Source: Bradyrhizobium vignae (lineage in GTDB: Bacteria; Pseudomonadota; Alphaproteobacteria; Rhizobiales; Xanthobacteraceae). From it: a stretch of DNA of 53,689 nt. How positions within the stretch are numbered: position 1 is the first letter of the stretch; each line of letters starts with the position of its first letter. Of the stretch, positions 34,029 through 41,552 are shown in pieces. The translations under genes were made by a program, and so were the position numbers. The DNA is taken from contig NZ_RDQF01000054.1 in NCBI RefSeq assembly GCF_004114425.1, positions 1-53,689 of the forward strand. The letters run 5' to 3'. The notes below the pieces were generated by a model. The model had not been told where the DNA came from. It worked only from the letters and a program-made list of their open reading frames with translations, and searched no databases.

Positions 34029-35570
34029 ATGAAAATTCGCTTCTTTCTTCTTCTCTCCTTGCTCATCTCGCTCGTCCCGACTGCTCCATCGCTTGCGGCC
34101 GGTGACCGCTTTGCGCTGGTCATCGGCAACGCCAAATATCCGGACGCGGATGCTCCGTTGAAGGAACCGATCAACGATGCGCGCGACGTCGCCGATGAGC
34201 TCAAGCGGGACGGCTTTTCGGTCGAGATCGGCGAGAACCTGACCGGCGACGGCATGCGCCGTGCCTTCGACAAGCTCTACAGCAAGATCAAGCCGGGATC
34301 GGTGGCGCTGGTGTTCTTCAGCGGCTTCGGCATCCAGTCTGCGCGCCAGAGCTACATGCTGCCGGTCGATGCGCAGATCTGGACGGAGTCCGACGTGCGC
34401 CGCGATGGTTTCAGCCTCGAGACCGTCCTCGGCGAGCTCCACACCCGCGGCGCCGGCGTCAAGATCGCGCTGATCGACGCCTCCAGGCGCAACCCCTTCG
34501 AGCGCCGGTTCCGCAGCTTCTCGGCGGGCCTTACACCTGTCATCGCGCCGAACGGTACGCTCGTGATGTATTCAGCGGCGCTGGCCTCGGTGGTCTCGGA
34601 TGCCGGCGGCGACCACAGCCTGTTCGTCCAGGAGCTGCTGAAGGAAATCCGCGTCCCCGACCTGATGGCCGAGGAGACGCTGAACCGCACCAAGATGGGC
34701 GTCACCCGCGCCTCGCGCGGCGAGCAGGTGCCGTGGATTTCCTCGTCATTGGCCGAGGATTTCTCGTTCACTCCGGGAGCCGGCGGATCGCGCCCCGCAA
34801 CGCCACCGCCCGCACCTCCTGCTGCGCCGGCCGTCGTCGCCAACAACCCGCCGCCCGTTCCACCCGCGCCGCCGACACCAGCTCCGGCGCCGAAGCCGGC
34901 CGATGCTGCTGCGGCACCCGCGCCTGCTGCTCCACCTGCCCCCGCGCCTGCGCCGGCCCCACCGCCGAAACCGCAGATCGAGGCCGGCCTGCCCCCGCCG
35001 CCACCGCCGGTGAAACCGATTGATCCCGCTCCCGCACCGAGCACGGACAGCGGGCCCAGTGCCGCCGTCCTGGCTGACGATCCCACGATCAAGAGCCTCA
35101 CCGCCAAGATCGCCGCCAATCCCGATGACGTGAATGCGCTGTATCGGCGCGGCCAGGTCTATGCCAGCAAGGGCGCCTACACGCTCGCCATCAAGGATTT
35201 TGACGATACCCTTCGGATCAATCCGAAGGATGTCGAGGCGCTGAACAACCGCTGCTGGACCCGCACCGTGGTCGGCGATCTCCAGGGCGCGCTGAAGGAT
35301 TGCAACGAGGCGCTGCGGCTGCGGCCGAACTTCGTCGATGCGCTCGACAGCCGCGGGCTGGTCAACCTCAAGTCGGGCGCGGTGAAGAATGCCATCGCCG
35401 ATTTCGACGCGGCCTTGAAGATCAATCCGCGCCTGACCTCCTCGCTTTATGGACGCGGCCTTGCCAAGCAGCGCAACGGCTCGGCCCAGGAAGGGGCGCT
35501 GGACATTGCCAATGCCAAGGCGATGGATCCGAACATCGTTCAGGAATTCGCAAGCTACGGAGTGCGTTGA
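34029..35570 (+). CDS. Exported pseudo-caspase with Pro-rich linker and TPR repeats
   Basis: The 513-residue protein has a signal peptide (1-24) and a caspase/metacaspase p20-like domain (about 26-245; RFALVIGNAKYPDA start). Both catalytic positions are altered. The His of the usual SGHG is Phe in FFSGFG (F100, codon 34326-34328), and the Cys of DACRxNPF is Ser in DASRRNPF (S152, codon 34482-34484). A linker of about 100 residues rich in Pro and Ala follows, then about four TPR motifs (from VNALYRRGQVYASKGAYTLAI) to the C-terminus. It should be a periplasmic, proteolytically inactive scaffold. An OmpA-family gene follows 139 nt later on the same strand. Confidence 0.88.
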   Translation: MKIRFFLLLSLLISLVPTAPSLAAGDRFALVIGNAKYPDADAPLKEPINDARDVADELKRDGFSVEIGENLTGDGMRRAFDKLYSKIKPGSVALVFFSGFGIQSARQSYMLPVDAQIWTESDVRRDGFSLETVLGELHTRGAGVKIALIDASRRNPFERRFRSFSAGLTPVIAPNGTLVMYSAALASVVSDAGGDHSLFVQELLKEIRVPDLMAEETLNRTKMGVTRASRGEQVPWISSSLAEDFSFTPGAGGSRPATPPPAPPAAPAVVANNPPPVPPAPPTPAPAPKPADAAAAPAPAAPPAPAPAPAPPPKPQIEAGLPPPPPPVKPIDPAPAPSTDSGPSAAVLADDPTIKSLTAKIAANPDDVNALYRRGQVYASKGAYTLAIKDFDDTLRINPKDVEALNNRCWTRTVVGDLQGALKDCNEALRLRPNFVDALDSRGLVNLKSGAVKNAIADFDAALKINPRLTSSLYGRGLAKQRNGSAQEGALDIANAKAMDPNIVQEFASYGVR

Positions 35571-35709
35571 TATTTTTTTGAATGAGGCAGTCCAAGCCTC
35601 GAACCTTGAACAGCCCAGGGAAGACCAATGGGCGGATGCCGGAACAGGCCTTTTCGGCCTGTTGCTGGAATTTGAAATACGCGAGCTGGCTGCGCAGGAG
35701 GGACTGGCT

Positions 35710-36381
35710 ATGAGATCGGCTGCAAAAGGGCTTACCGCGATTCTGTCCATCATCACCGTCGGCGCCGCGCTGTCACTGCCAAGCTCAGCTGCATTTGCGG
35801 GCGATGACGGCAACAGCAAGAATGTCACCGAGGACGAGATCGTCCGCGCGCTCGCGCCGGCGCCGAAGAAGCCCCTGACCCGCGGCCTCTCGATCGGCCC
35901 GCAGACGGAACCCGCGCCGAACGCAGCGGAGACCAAGCTGCTTCAGTCCGTGCGCGGCCGCTCGACGCGCTCATTGTCGTCGACCGAGCGCGAGGACATC
36001 GCGGCGGTCGCCAAGGACAAGCCGAACATCGATCTCGAAATCACGTTCGACTACAACTCGGCCAATATCAGCGCCAAATCGCTGCCATCAGTGCAGGCGC
36101 TCGGCCGTGCCTTGACCAGTCCCGACCTGAAGGGCTCGACCTTCGTGGTCGCAGGCCACACCGACGCCGCCGGCGGCGAAGCTTACAACCAGGACCTCTC
36201 GGAGCGTCGCGCGGATTCGATCAAGCGCTACCTCGTCGAGAAGTACAGCATCTCCGCGACCGATCTCGTCACCGTCGGCTATGGCAAGAGCAAGCTCAAG
36301 AATCCGAGCCAGCCGCTGGCGGAGGTCAATCGCCGCGTGCAGGTCGTCAACATGGAAAACAAGACCACCGCATCGAAGTGA
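35710..36381 (+). CDS. OmpA family protein
   Basis: The 223-residue protein has a signal peptide (1-30, ending AAFA), a linker, and a C-terminal OmpA/MotB peptidoglycan-binding domain (about 105-220). That domain shows ITFDYNSANIS, VVAGHTDAAGGEAYNQDLSERRA and VGYGKSKLKNPSQPLAEVNRRVQV, with the diaminopimelate-binding Asp and Arg in place. ATG 35710 has AGGAGGG eight nt upstream. It lacks a beta-barrel, so it is a periplasmic peptidoglycan anchor. It may work with the preceding TPR/pseudo-caspase protein, and a terminator follows. Confidence 0.9.
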   Translation: MRSAAKGLTAILSIITVGAALSLPSSAAFAGDDGNSKNVTEDEIVRALAPAPKKPLTRGLSIGPQTEPAPNAAETKLLQSVRGRSTRSLSSTEREDIAAVAKDKPNIDLEITFDYNSANISAKSLPSVQALGRALTSPDLKGSTFVVAGHTDAAGGEAYNQDLSERRADSIKRYLVEKYSISATDLVTVGYGKSKLKNPSQPLAEVNRRVQVVNMENKTTASK

Positions 36382-36442
36382 GCACGGCATAATCCTTTGC
36401 AGTGACAAGTCGTGATGTGGTGTAAGGTCTCGCTGTCGAAGC

Positions 36443-36476
36443 GCGTCCCGCGGCCTTGCGGGACGCCGCTTTATTT
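36443..36476 (+). terminator. Probable rho-independent terminator after the OmpA-family gene
   Basis: GCGTCCCGC (36443-36451) and GCGGGACGC (36458-36466) form a perfect 9-bp stem with a 6-nt loop, followed by CGCTTTATTT. The T-run is short and interrupted. Confidence 0.7.
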
Positions 36477-36539
36477 CCGGGAAACGCTCTGTTTGGGCCT
36501 CGCGCGGATGGCCGTGAGCCAGGTCAGGATGATTCCGCG

Positions 36540-37469
36540 ATGAATTTGACTGAATATCTCAAGCCGGCTGGAACCGTCGTGTTCGTCCTCGCGCTCGGCG
36601 TCGGCTATTATCTGTTCGAGCATCGGCGCCGCCCCGAGGTGAAGGAGACGCCAAGCACGGCGCTCGTCATCGTGACGAAGTCGACCAATGCCTGCTTCTC
36701 CGACCTGGTGCGGGTGACCGGCTTCTTCGTGCCGCGCCGCGAGGCGGTCGTCCTTGCCGACCAGGAGGGGGCCAGGGTCACCGACCTTCTGGTCACCGAG
36801 GGCACCGTCGTCGCCGACAACCAAGAGCTGGCGCGGCTGACTGCGCCGCCGCAGATTCCGGGCCAGCCGCAGCGGCCCGGCCCACAAGGCCCGGTCTCGC
36901 TGAAAGCACCCGCGCCGGGTCTCATCACCGAGGTCCGCACCGTCGTCGGCGCGCCGGCCTCGCCGCAGGCAGGTCCGATGTTCCGCATCGCCGTCAACAA
37001 TGAGATCGAGCTCGACGCCCAGGTTCCGGCGGTGCACATGTCCAAGCTCAGCTCCGGCGCGACCGTGCGCATCAGCCGCGACGATGCGCCCGATTTGATC
37101 GGACGGGTCCGGCTGGTTGCGCCCGAAATCGACCGCGCCACCCAGCTCGGGCGCGTCCGCATCAGCGTCACCAACAATCCCTCACTGAAGGTCGGCGTGT
37201 TCGCCCGCGCCTCGATCGACGCCAAGCGGAGCTGCGGCGTTGCAGTGCCCAAGACCGCGATCGATCATCTGACGGTGCAGGTCGTCAAAGGCAACATTGT
37301 CGAGACACGCAAGGTGCGGGTCGGACTGTCGTCCGACAGCGCTACGGAAATCCTGGAAGGCCTCGAGGTCGGCGAAATCGTCGTGGCCGACGCCGGCTCT
37401 TCGCTCCATGACGGCGACCAGATCAAGACCATGTTCGCCGATGAACTCGATCGCACGCGGGTACGCTGA
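36540..37469 (+). CDS. RND efflux periplasmic adaptor (membrane fusion protein)
   Basis: The 309-residue adaptor has an N-terminal membrane anchor (residues 12-28, GTVVFVLALGVGYYLFE), a short barrel-sandwich half VTDLLVTEGTVVADNQELARL with the second lipoyl half SLKAPAPGLITEVRTVVGAP, and a beta-barrel plus membrane-proximal domain. The alpha-hairpin is very short (a Pro/Gln-rich loop, QIPGQPQRPGPQG), so contact with an outer-membrane channel may be limited. It overlaps the start of the permease by one base (TGATG). A related protein with the same CFSD-V-TG segment is encoded at 52627. ATG 36540 is chosen over 36456 because it places the anchor at the N-terminus. Confidence 0.88.
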   Translation: MNLTEYLKPAGTVVFVLALGVGYYLFEHRRRPEVKETPSTALVIVTKSTNACFSDLVRVTGFFVPRREAVVLADQEGARVTDLLVTEGTVVADNQELARLTAPPQIPGQPQRPGPQGPVSLKAPAPGLITEVRTVVGAPASPQAGPMFRIAVNNEIELDAQVPAVHMSKLSSGATVRISRDDAPDLIGRVRLVAPEIDRATQLGRVRISVTNNPSLKVGVFARASIDAKRSCGVAVPKTAIDHLTVQVVKGNIVETRKVRVGLSSDSATEILEGLEVGEIVVADAGSSLHDGDQIKTMFADELDRTRVR

Positions 37470-40400
37470 TGGCTCTCAATATCTCGGCATGGTCTATACG
37501 TCATCCGCTGCCGTCCGCCGTTTTTTCGATCATCCTGCTGGTTCTGGGCTGGACCTCCTTCACCAAGCTCGCGATCACACGGCTGCCCTCGGCCGACATC
37601 CCCGTGATCTCGGTCGCGGTCTCGCAATTCGGCGCGGCACCGGCCGAGCTCGAATCCCAGGTCACCAAGACGGTTGAAGACGCGGTTTCCGGCGTCGAGG
37701 GCGTCAGGCACATCACCTCCTCGATCACCGACGGCCTCTCGGTCACCACGATCCAGTTCGCGCTCGAGACCAACACGGACCGCGCGCTCAACGACGTCAA
37801 GGACGCGGTGACGCGCGTGCGCTCCAACCTGCCGCAGAACGTCACCGAGCCGCTGATCCAGCGCGTCGACGTCATCGGCCTGCCGATCGTGACCTATGCC
37901 GCGATCTCGCCCGGCAAGACGCCGGAGCAGCTCTCCTATTTCGTCGACGACGTGGTCAAGCGCTCGCTGCAGGGCGTGCGCGGCGTCGCGCAGGTCGAGC
38001 GCATCGGCGGCGTCGAGCGCGAGATCCTGGTCTCGCTCGATCCCGACCGCCTGCAGGCGATGGGGCTTACTGCGGTCAATGTCAGCCAGAGCCTGCGCGG
38101 CACCAATGTCGACGTCGCCGGCGGCCGCGCCGAGATCGGCAAGAACGACCAGGCGATCCGCACGCTCGCCGGCGCCAAGACGCTGGGCGATCTCGCCGGC
38201 ACCATGATCCCGCTGTTCGGCGGCGGCGAGGTCCGGCTCGACGATCTCGGCACCGTCACCGACACCATCGCCGATCGCCGCACCTTCGCCCGCTTCAACG
38301 GCGAGCCGGTGGTCGCGCTCGGCATCAAGCGTTCCAAGGGTGCCAGCGACGTGAAGGTGGCCGAGGCCGTGCAGAAGCGCATCGACGCGCTGAAAACCGC
38401 CTATCCCGACGTCGACCTGAAGCTGATCGACACCTCGGTCGAATACACCAAAGGCAATTACCATGCGGCGATTTCGACCTTGTTCGAAGGCGCCATCCTC
38501 GCCGTCGTCATCGTGCTGCTGTTCCTGCGCGACCTGCGCGCGACCATCATCGCCGCGATCTCGCTGCCGCTGTCGATCTTCCCGGCGTTCTGGGCGATGG
38601 ACCTGCTCGGCTTCTCGCTCAACCTCGTCAGCTTCCTCGCCATCACGCTGTCGACGGGCATTCTCGTCGACGACGCCATCGTCGAGATCGAGAACATCGT
38701 CCGGCACATGAACATGGGCAAGTCGCCCTACCGGGCCGCGCTCGAGGCCGCCGACGAGATCGGCCTCGCGGTGATCGCGATCTCGCTGACCATCATCGCG
38801 ATCTTCGCACCGGCGAGCTTCATGTCGGGCATCGCCGGACAGTTCTTCAAACAGTTCGGCATCACCGTCTCGGTGCAGGTGTTCTTCTCGCTGCTAGCCG
38901 CGCGCTTCGTCACGCCGGTGCTGGCCGCCTATTTCCTCAAGCACAGTTCGCATGCGGAGCCGCCGCCCGGCCGCATCCTGCGGTCCTATCATGGGATCGT
39001 GGCCTGGTCGGTGAAGCACTATTTCATCACGGTGCTGATCGGCCTCGGGATCTTCGCCGCCTCGATCTGGAGCATCACGCTGCTGCCGCAGGGCTTCCTG
39101 CCGGCCCAGGACAGCGCCCGCTCGCTGCTTGCGCTCGAGCTGCCGCCGGGCACCCAGCTCGCCTACACCGAAAAGGTCACCGAGGACATCGTCGCGCGCC
39201 TGCGCAAACGGCCCGAGGTCAAGAGCATCTTCGTCGACGGCGGACGCGTCCCGCCGGGAACCCAGGAAGTCCGGCGCGCAGCCCTGATCATCAACTACAC
39301 ACCCAAGGACAGCCGCGACATCACCCAGCGCGAGCTCGAATTCTCGATCAGCCAGGAGCTGGAGAACGTTCCCGACATCCGCTTCTGGTTCCTGGACGAG
39401 AACGGCCTGCGCGCGATCTCGCTGGTGGTGACCGGTGTCGACCCCAACATCGTCAACAACGTCGCGAGCGAGCTTGCGACGCAGATGAAGCGCATTCCCA
39501 CCATCTCCAACGTGATCTCCGAGACCTCGCTGGAGCGCCCCGAGCTGCGCATCGAGCCGCGCGCCGATCTCGCCGCACGGCTCGGCGTCTCCACCGAAAG
39601 CCTGTCGCAGACCATCCGTGTCGCCACCATCGGCGACGTCGGGCCCGCGCTCGCCAAGTTCGACGTCGGCGATCGCCTGGTGCCGATCCGCGTGCAACTC
39701 GAGGATGCAGCCCGCGGCAATCTGAAGACGCTGGAGCAGTTGCGCGTGCCGCTCGGCGAGCACGGCGAGAAGGGCGGCGTGCCGCTCTCGGTCATCGCCG
39801 ACGTCAAGCTCGACCAGGGTCCGACCAGCATCAACCGCTACGATCGTGAACGGCAGGCGACCGTTGCCGCCGACCTCGTCGGCTCCGCCGCGCTCGGCGA
39901 TGCCACCAAGAAGATTTACGACCTGCCGGTGATGAAGACGCTGCCGAAGGGTGTGAAGGTCTCGCCCTCGGGCGATGCCGAAAGCCTGAACGAATTGTCG
40001 GACGGCTTCGCGACCGCCATCACGGCCGGACTGATGATGGTCTACGCCGTGCTGGTGCTGCTGTTCGGCACCTTCCTGCAGCCTATCACCATCCTGTTCT
40101 CGCTGCCGCTCTCGATCGGCGGCGCCATCGCGGCCCTGCTCGTCACCGGCAAGCAGCTCACCACGCCGGTGTGGATCGGCATCCTGATGCTGATGGGCAT
40201 CGTCACCAAGAACGCGATCATGCTGGTGGAATTCGCCATCGAATCCATCCGTGCGGGCAAGCCGCGCGAGGAGGCCATGATCGACGCCGGCATGAAACGC
40301 GCCCGCCCGATCGTGATGACCACGATCGCGATGGCCGCGGGCATGATGCCGAGCGCGCTCGCCGTCGGCGCCGGCGGCGAGTTCCGCTCGCCGATGGCGC

Positions 40401-40618
40401 TCGCGGTGATCGGCGGCCTGATTTTCTCGACCATCCTGTCGCTGGTGTTCGTGCCCGCGATGTTCATGGTGATGGACGATTTCGGCGCCCTGATCTGGCG
40501 CTTCGCCAAGCGGCTGATCGTGCACAGCGAGGATGTGGAGGTTGCCTCTCATCACGACTCCGCACCGGCGCAGACGGCTTCGGCACCGAAGAGCGTCGCG
40601 CGGCCAGCTGCGGAGTAG
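37469..40618 (+). CDS. RND efflux permease (HAE1/AcrB-like)
   Basis: The 1049-residue inner-membrane proton antiporter has 12 helices and two large periplasmic loops. The proton-relay acids lie in helix 4 (LSTGILVDDAIVEIENIV), and IVTKNAIMLVEFAIE marks the matching repeat in the second half. FEGAILAVVIVLLFLRDLRA starts the first helix bundle. It forms a pair with the adaptor gene that it overlaps by one base. No TolC-type channel gene is in the window. The substrate is unknown. The stop codon lies inside a hairpin shared with the convergent crp-type gene. Confidence 0.94.
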   Translation: MALNISAWSIRHPLPSAVFSIILLVLGWTSFTKLAITRLPSADIPVISVAVSQFGAAPAELESQVTKTVEDAVSGVEGVRHITSSITDGLSVTTIQFALETNTDRALNDVKDAVTRVRSNLPQNVTEPLIQRVDVIGLPIVTYAAISPGKTPEQLSYFVDDVVKRSLQGVRGVAQVERIGGVEREILVSLDPDRLQAMGLTAVNVSQSLRGTNVDVAGGRAEIGKNDQAIRTLAGAKTLGDLAGTMIPLFGGGEVRLDDLGTVTDTIADRRTFARFNGEPVVALGIKRSKGASDVKVAEAVQKRIDALKTAYPDVDLKLIDTSVEYTKGNYHAAISTLFEGAILAVVIVLLFLRDLRATIIAAISLPLSIFPAFWAMDLLGFSLNLVSFLAITLSTGILVDDAIVEIENIVRHMNMGKSPYRAALEAADEIGLAVIAISLTIIAIFAPASFMSGIAGQFFKQFGITVSVQVFFSLLAARFVTPVLAAYFLKHSSHAEPPPGRILRSYHGIVAWSVKHYFITVLIGLGIFAASIWSITLLPQGFLPAQDSARSLLALELPPGTQLAYTEKVTEDIVARLRKRPEVKSIFVDGGRVPPGTQEVRRAALIINYTPKDSRDITQRELEFSISQELENVPDIRFWFLDENGLRAISLVVTGVDPNIVNNVASELATQMKRIPTISNVISETSLERPELRIEPRADLAARLGVSTESLSQTIRVATIGDVGPALAKFDVGDRLVPIRVQLEDAARGNLKTLEQLRVPLGEHGEKGGVPLSVIADVKLDQGPTSINRYDRERQATVAADLVGSAALGDATKKIYDLPVMKTLPKGVKVSPSGDAESLNELSDGFATAITAGLMMVYAVLVLLFGTFLQPITILFSLPLSIGGAIAALLVTGKQLTTPVWIGILMLMGIVTKNAIMLVEFAIESIRAGKPREEAMIDAGMKRARPIVMTTIAMAAGMMPSALAVGAGGEFRSPMALAVIGGLIFSTILSLVFVPAMFMVMDDFGALIWRFAKRLIVHSEDVEVASHHDSAPAQTASAPKSVARPAAE

Positions 40619-40647
40619 GCTTACGAGGCGTGCTCGTAAGCCTACTC
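40613..40647. terminator. Bidirectional hairpin containing both stop codons of convergent genes
   Basis: A perfect 15-bp stem, GAGTAGGCTTACGAG with its complement (40613-40627 and 40633-40647), encloses the loop GCGTG. The TAG of the permease (40616-40618) and the TAG of the Crp-type gene (complement of 40642-40644) sit at the same place in the two arms. There is no long T-run, so it may act mainly by blocking 3' decay and by local folding. Confidence 0.75.
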
Positions 40648-41316
40648 GTTCCGCGCGATCGCGGTCAGCTTGGTCATGTTCCGCAGCAAGATCCGGCCGC
40701 GCTGGAGATCGAGGATCGCTTCCTTGCGCCAGGCCTGAAGCTGGCGGTTGACGCTTTCGCGGGCGGCACCGACGAAGACGCCGAGCTGCTCCTGCGAGAT
40801 ATGGACCTCGGAGCCGAAATCGGCGGCGAGCGCGCAGAGCCGCCGCGCCAGCCGCACCGGCAGCGGCTGCAGCATGGATTCTTCCATGCGCTCGCTCTGC
40901 CAACGGATGCGCTGGCACAGCAGGGCGATGATCTTGATCGCGACCTTTGGCTCGCGCTCGAGGAAGCCGAGGAAATCGTCGCGCCGCAGCACGAACAATT
41001 CGCTGGCCTCGCCCGCGGTGGCGTCTGCCGTGCGGTTCTGGCCGTCCAGCACCGCGACCTCGCCGAACAGGTCGCCCGGCCCCATGAAATTCAGCGTCAG
41101 CCGGCTGCCGTCGGAGGCGCCGGTCTCGATGCGGACCTGGCCGCGACGCACGCCGAACAGCGCATCGCCGGGATCGCCCTTCTGGAACAGCAGCTCGCCG
41201 CTCCCCAAATGCTGCGTGTGACAGAGATTGGACAACCGCTGGAGCTCGTCTGCGCCGAGATCGGCGAACATCGGGTTCATCTTCAGGATGACCGCAAATT
41301 CGGCCTGCTTGCTCAT
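40642..41316 (-). CDS. Crp/Fnr family transcriptional regulator
   Basis: The 224-residue regulator has an N-terminal cyclic-nucleotide-binding jelly roll (LGSGELLFQKGDPGDALFGVRRGQVRIE; phosphate-binding region FGEVAVLDGQNRTADATA, about 80-97) and a C-terminal winged helix (HISQEQLGVFVGAARESVNRQLQAWRKE). There is no FNR-type N-terminal Cys cluster. The GE and RTA pattern in the phosphate cassette suits cAMP or cGMP binding, and two cyclase genes lie within 10 kb. ATG 41316 has AAGGA seven nt upstream. A CRP-like site lies about 92 nt upstream of its start. Confidence 0.9.
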   Translation of the reverse strand: MSKQAEFAVILKMNPMFADLGADELQRLSNLCHTQHLGSGELLFQKGDPGDALFGVRRGQVRIETGASDGSRLTLNFMGPGDLFGEVAVLDGQNRTADATAGEASELFVLRRDDFLGFLEREPKVAIKIIALLCQRIRWQSERMEESMLQPLPVRLARRLCALAADFGSEVHISQEQLGVFVGAARESVNRQLQAWRKEAILDLQRGRILLRNMTKLTAIARNE

Positions 41317-41407
41317 TTCAATGTCCTTGTGAACGCCCTGGTCATTGTTCTCAGCAAATCGCTTGAAACCATCAACTTCAGGATCGCGTAAAACCGCGTC
41401 GGAGAAG

Positions 41408-41423
41408 TGTGTCATAAGTCACA
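41408..41423. promoter_or_regulatory. CRP-like binding site between the crp-type and AsmA genes
   Basis: TGTGT-CATAAG-TCACA differs from the CRP/FNR-type palindrome TGTGA-N6-TCACA at one position. It lies in the divergent promoter region (41317-41552), 92 nt from the regulator start and 130 nt from the AsmA start, which suggests autoregulation and possibly control of the AsmA gene. Confidence 0.5.
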
Positions 41424-41552
41424 TAACTTTGCAGTACCCCCTGACTATTTTTACGCGCTTGGAGCCGCTTGCCGTCCGGGGATAAACTTAAGGCGCAAAG
41501 GACGGGCCATCTGGCGGGTTCGACGCCGATTGTCCGTCGTTGGAAAGTCGAC

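Noticed and set aside
35571..35709. N-terminal extension of the OmpA-family frame back to 35449
   Set aside because: It overlaps the preceding gene and lacks a ribosome site, while AGGAGGG precedes ATG 35710 and a signal peptide starts there.
37469..40618. Heavy-metal (CusA/CzcA) type for the RND permease
   Set aside because: The helix 4 segment LVDDAIVEIENI carries the adjacent Asp pair seen in AcrB-type drug transporters, so I favour HAE1; this is a judgement from one motif.
38894..40918. 674-codon frame opposite the RND permease
   Set aside because: It runs across the shared terminator hairpin and into the crp-type gene; there is no domain or start signal.
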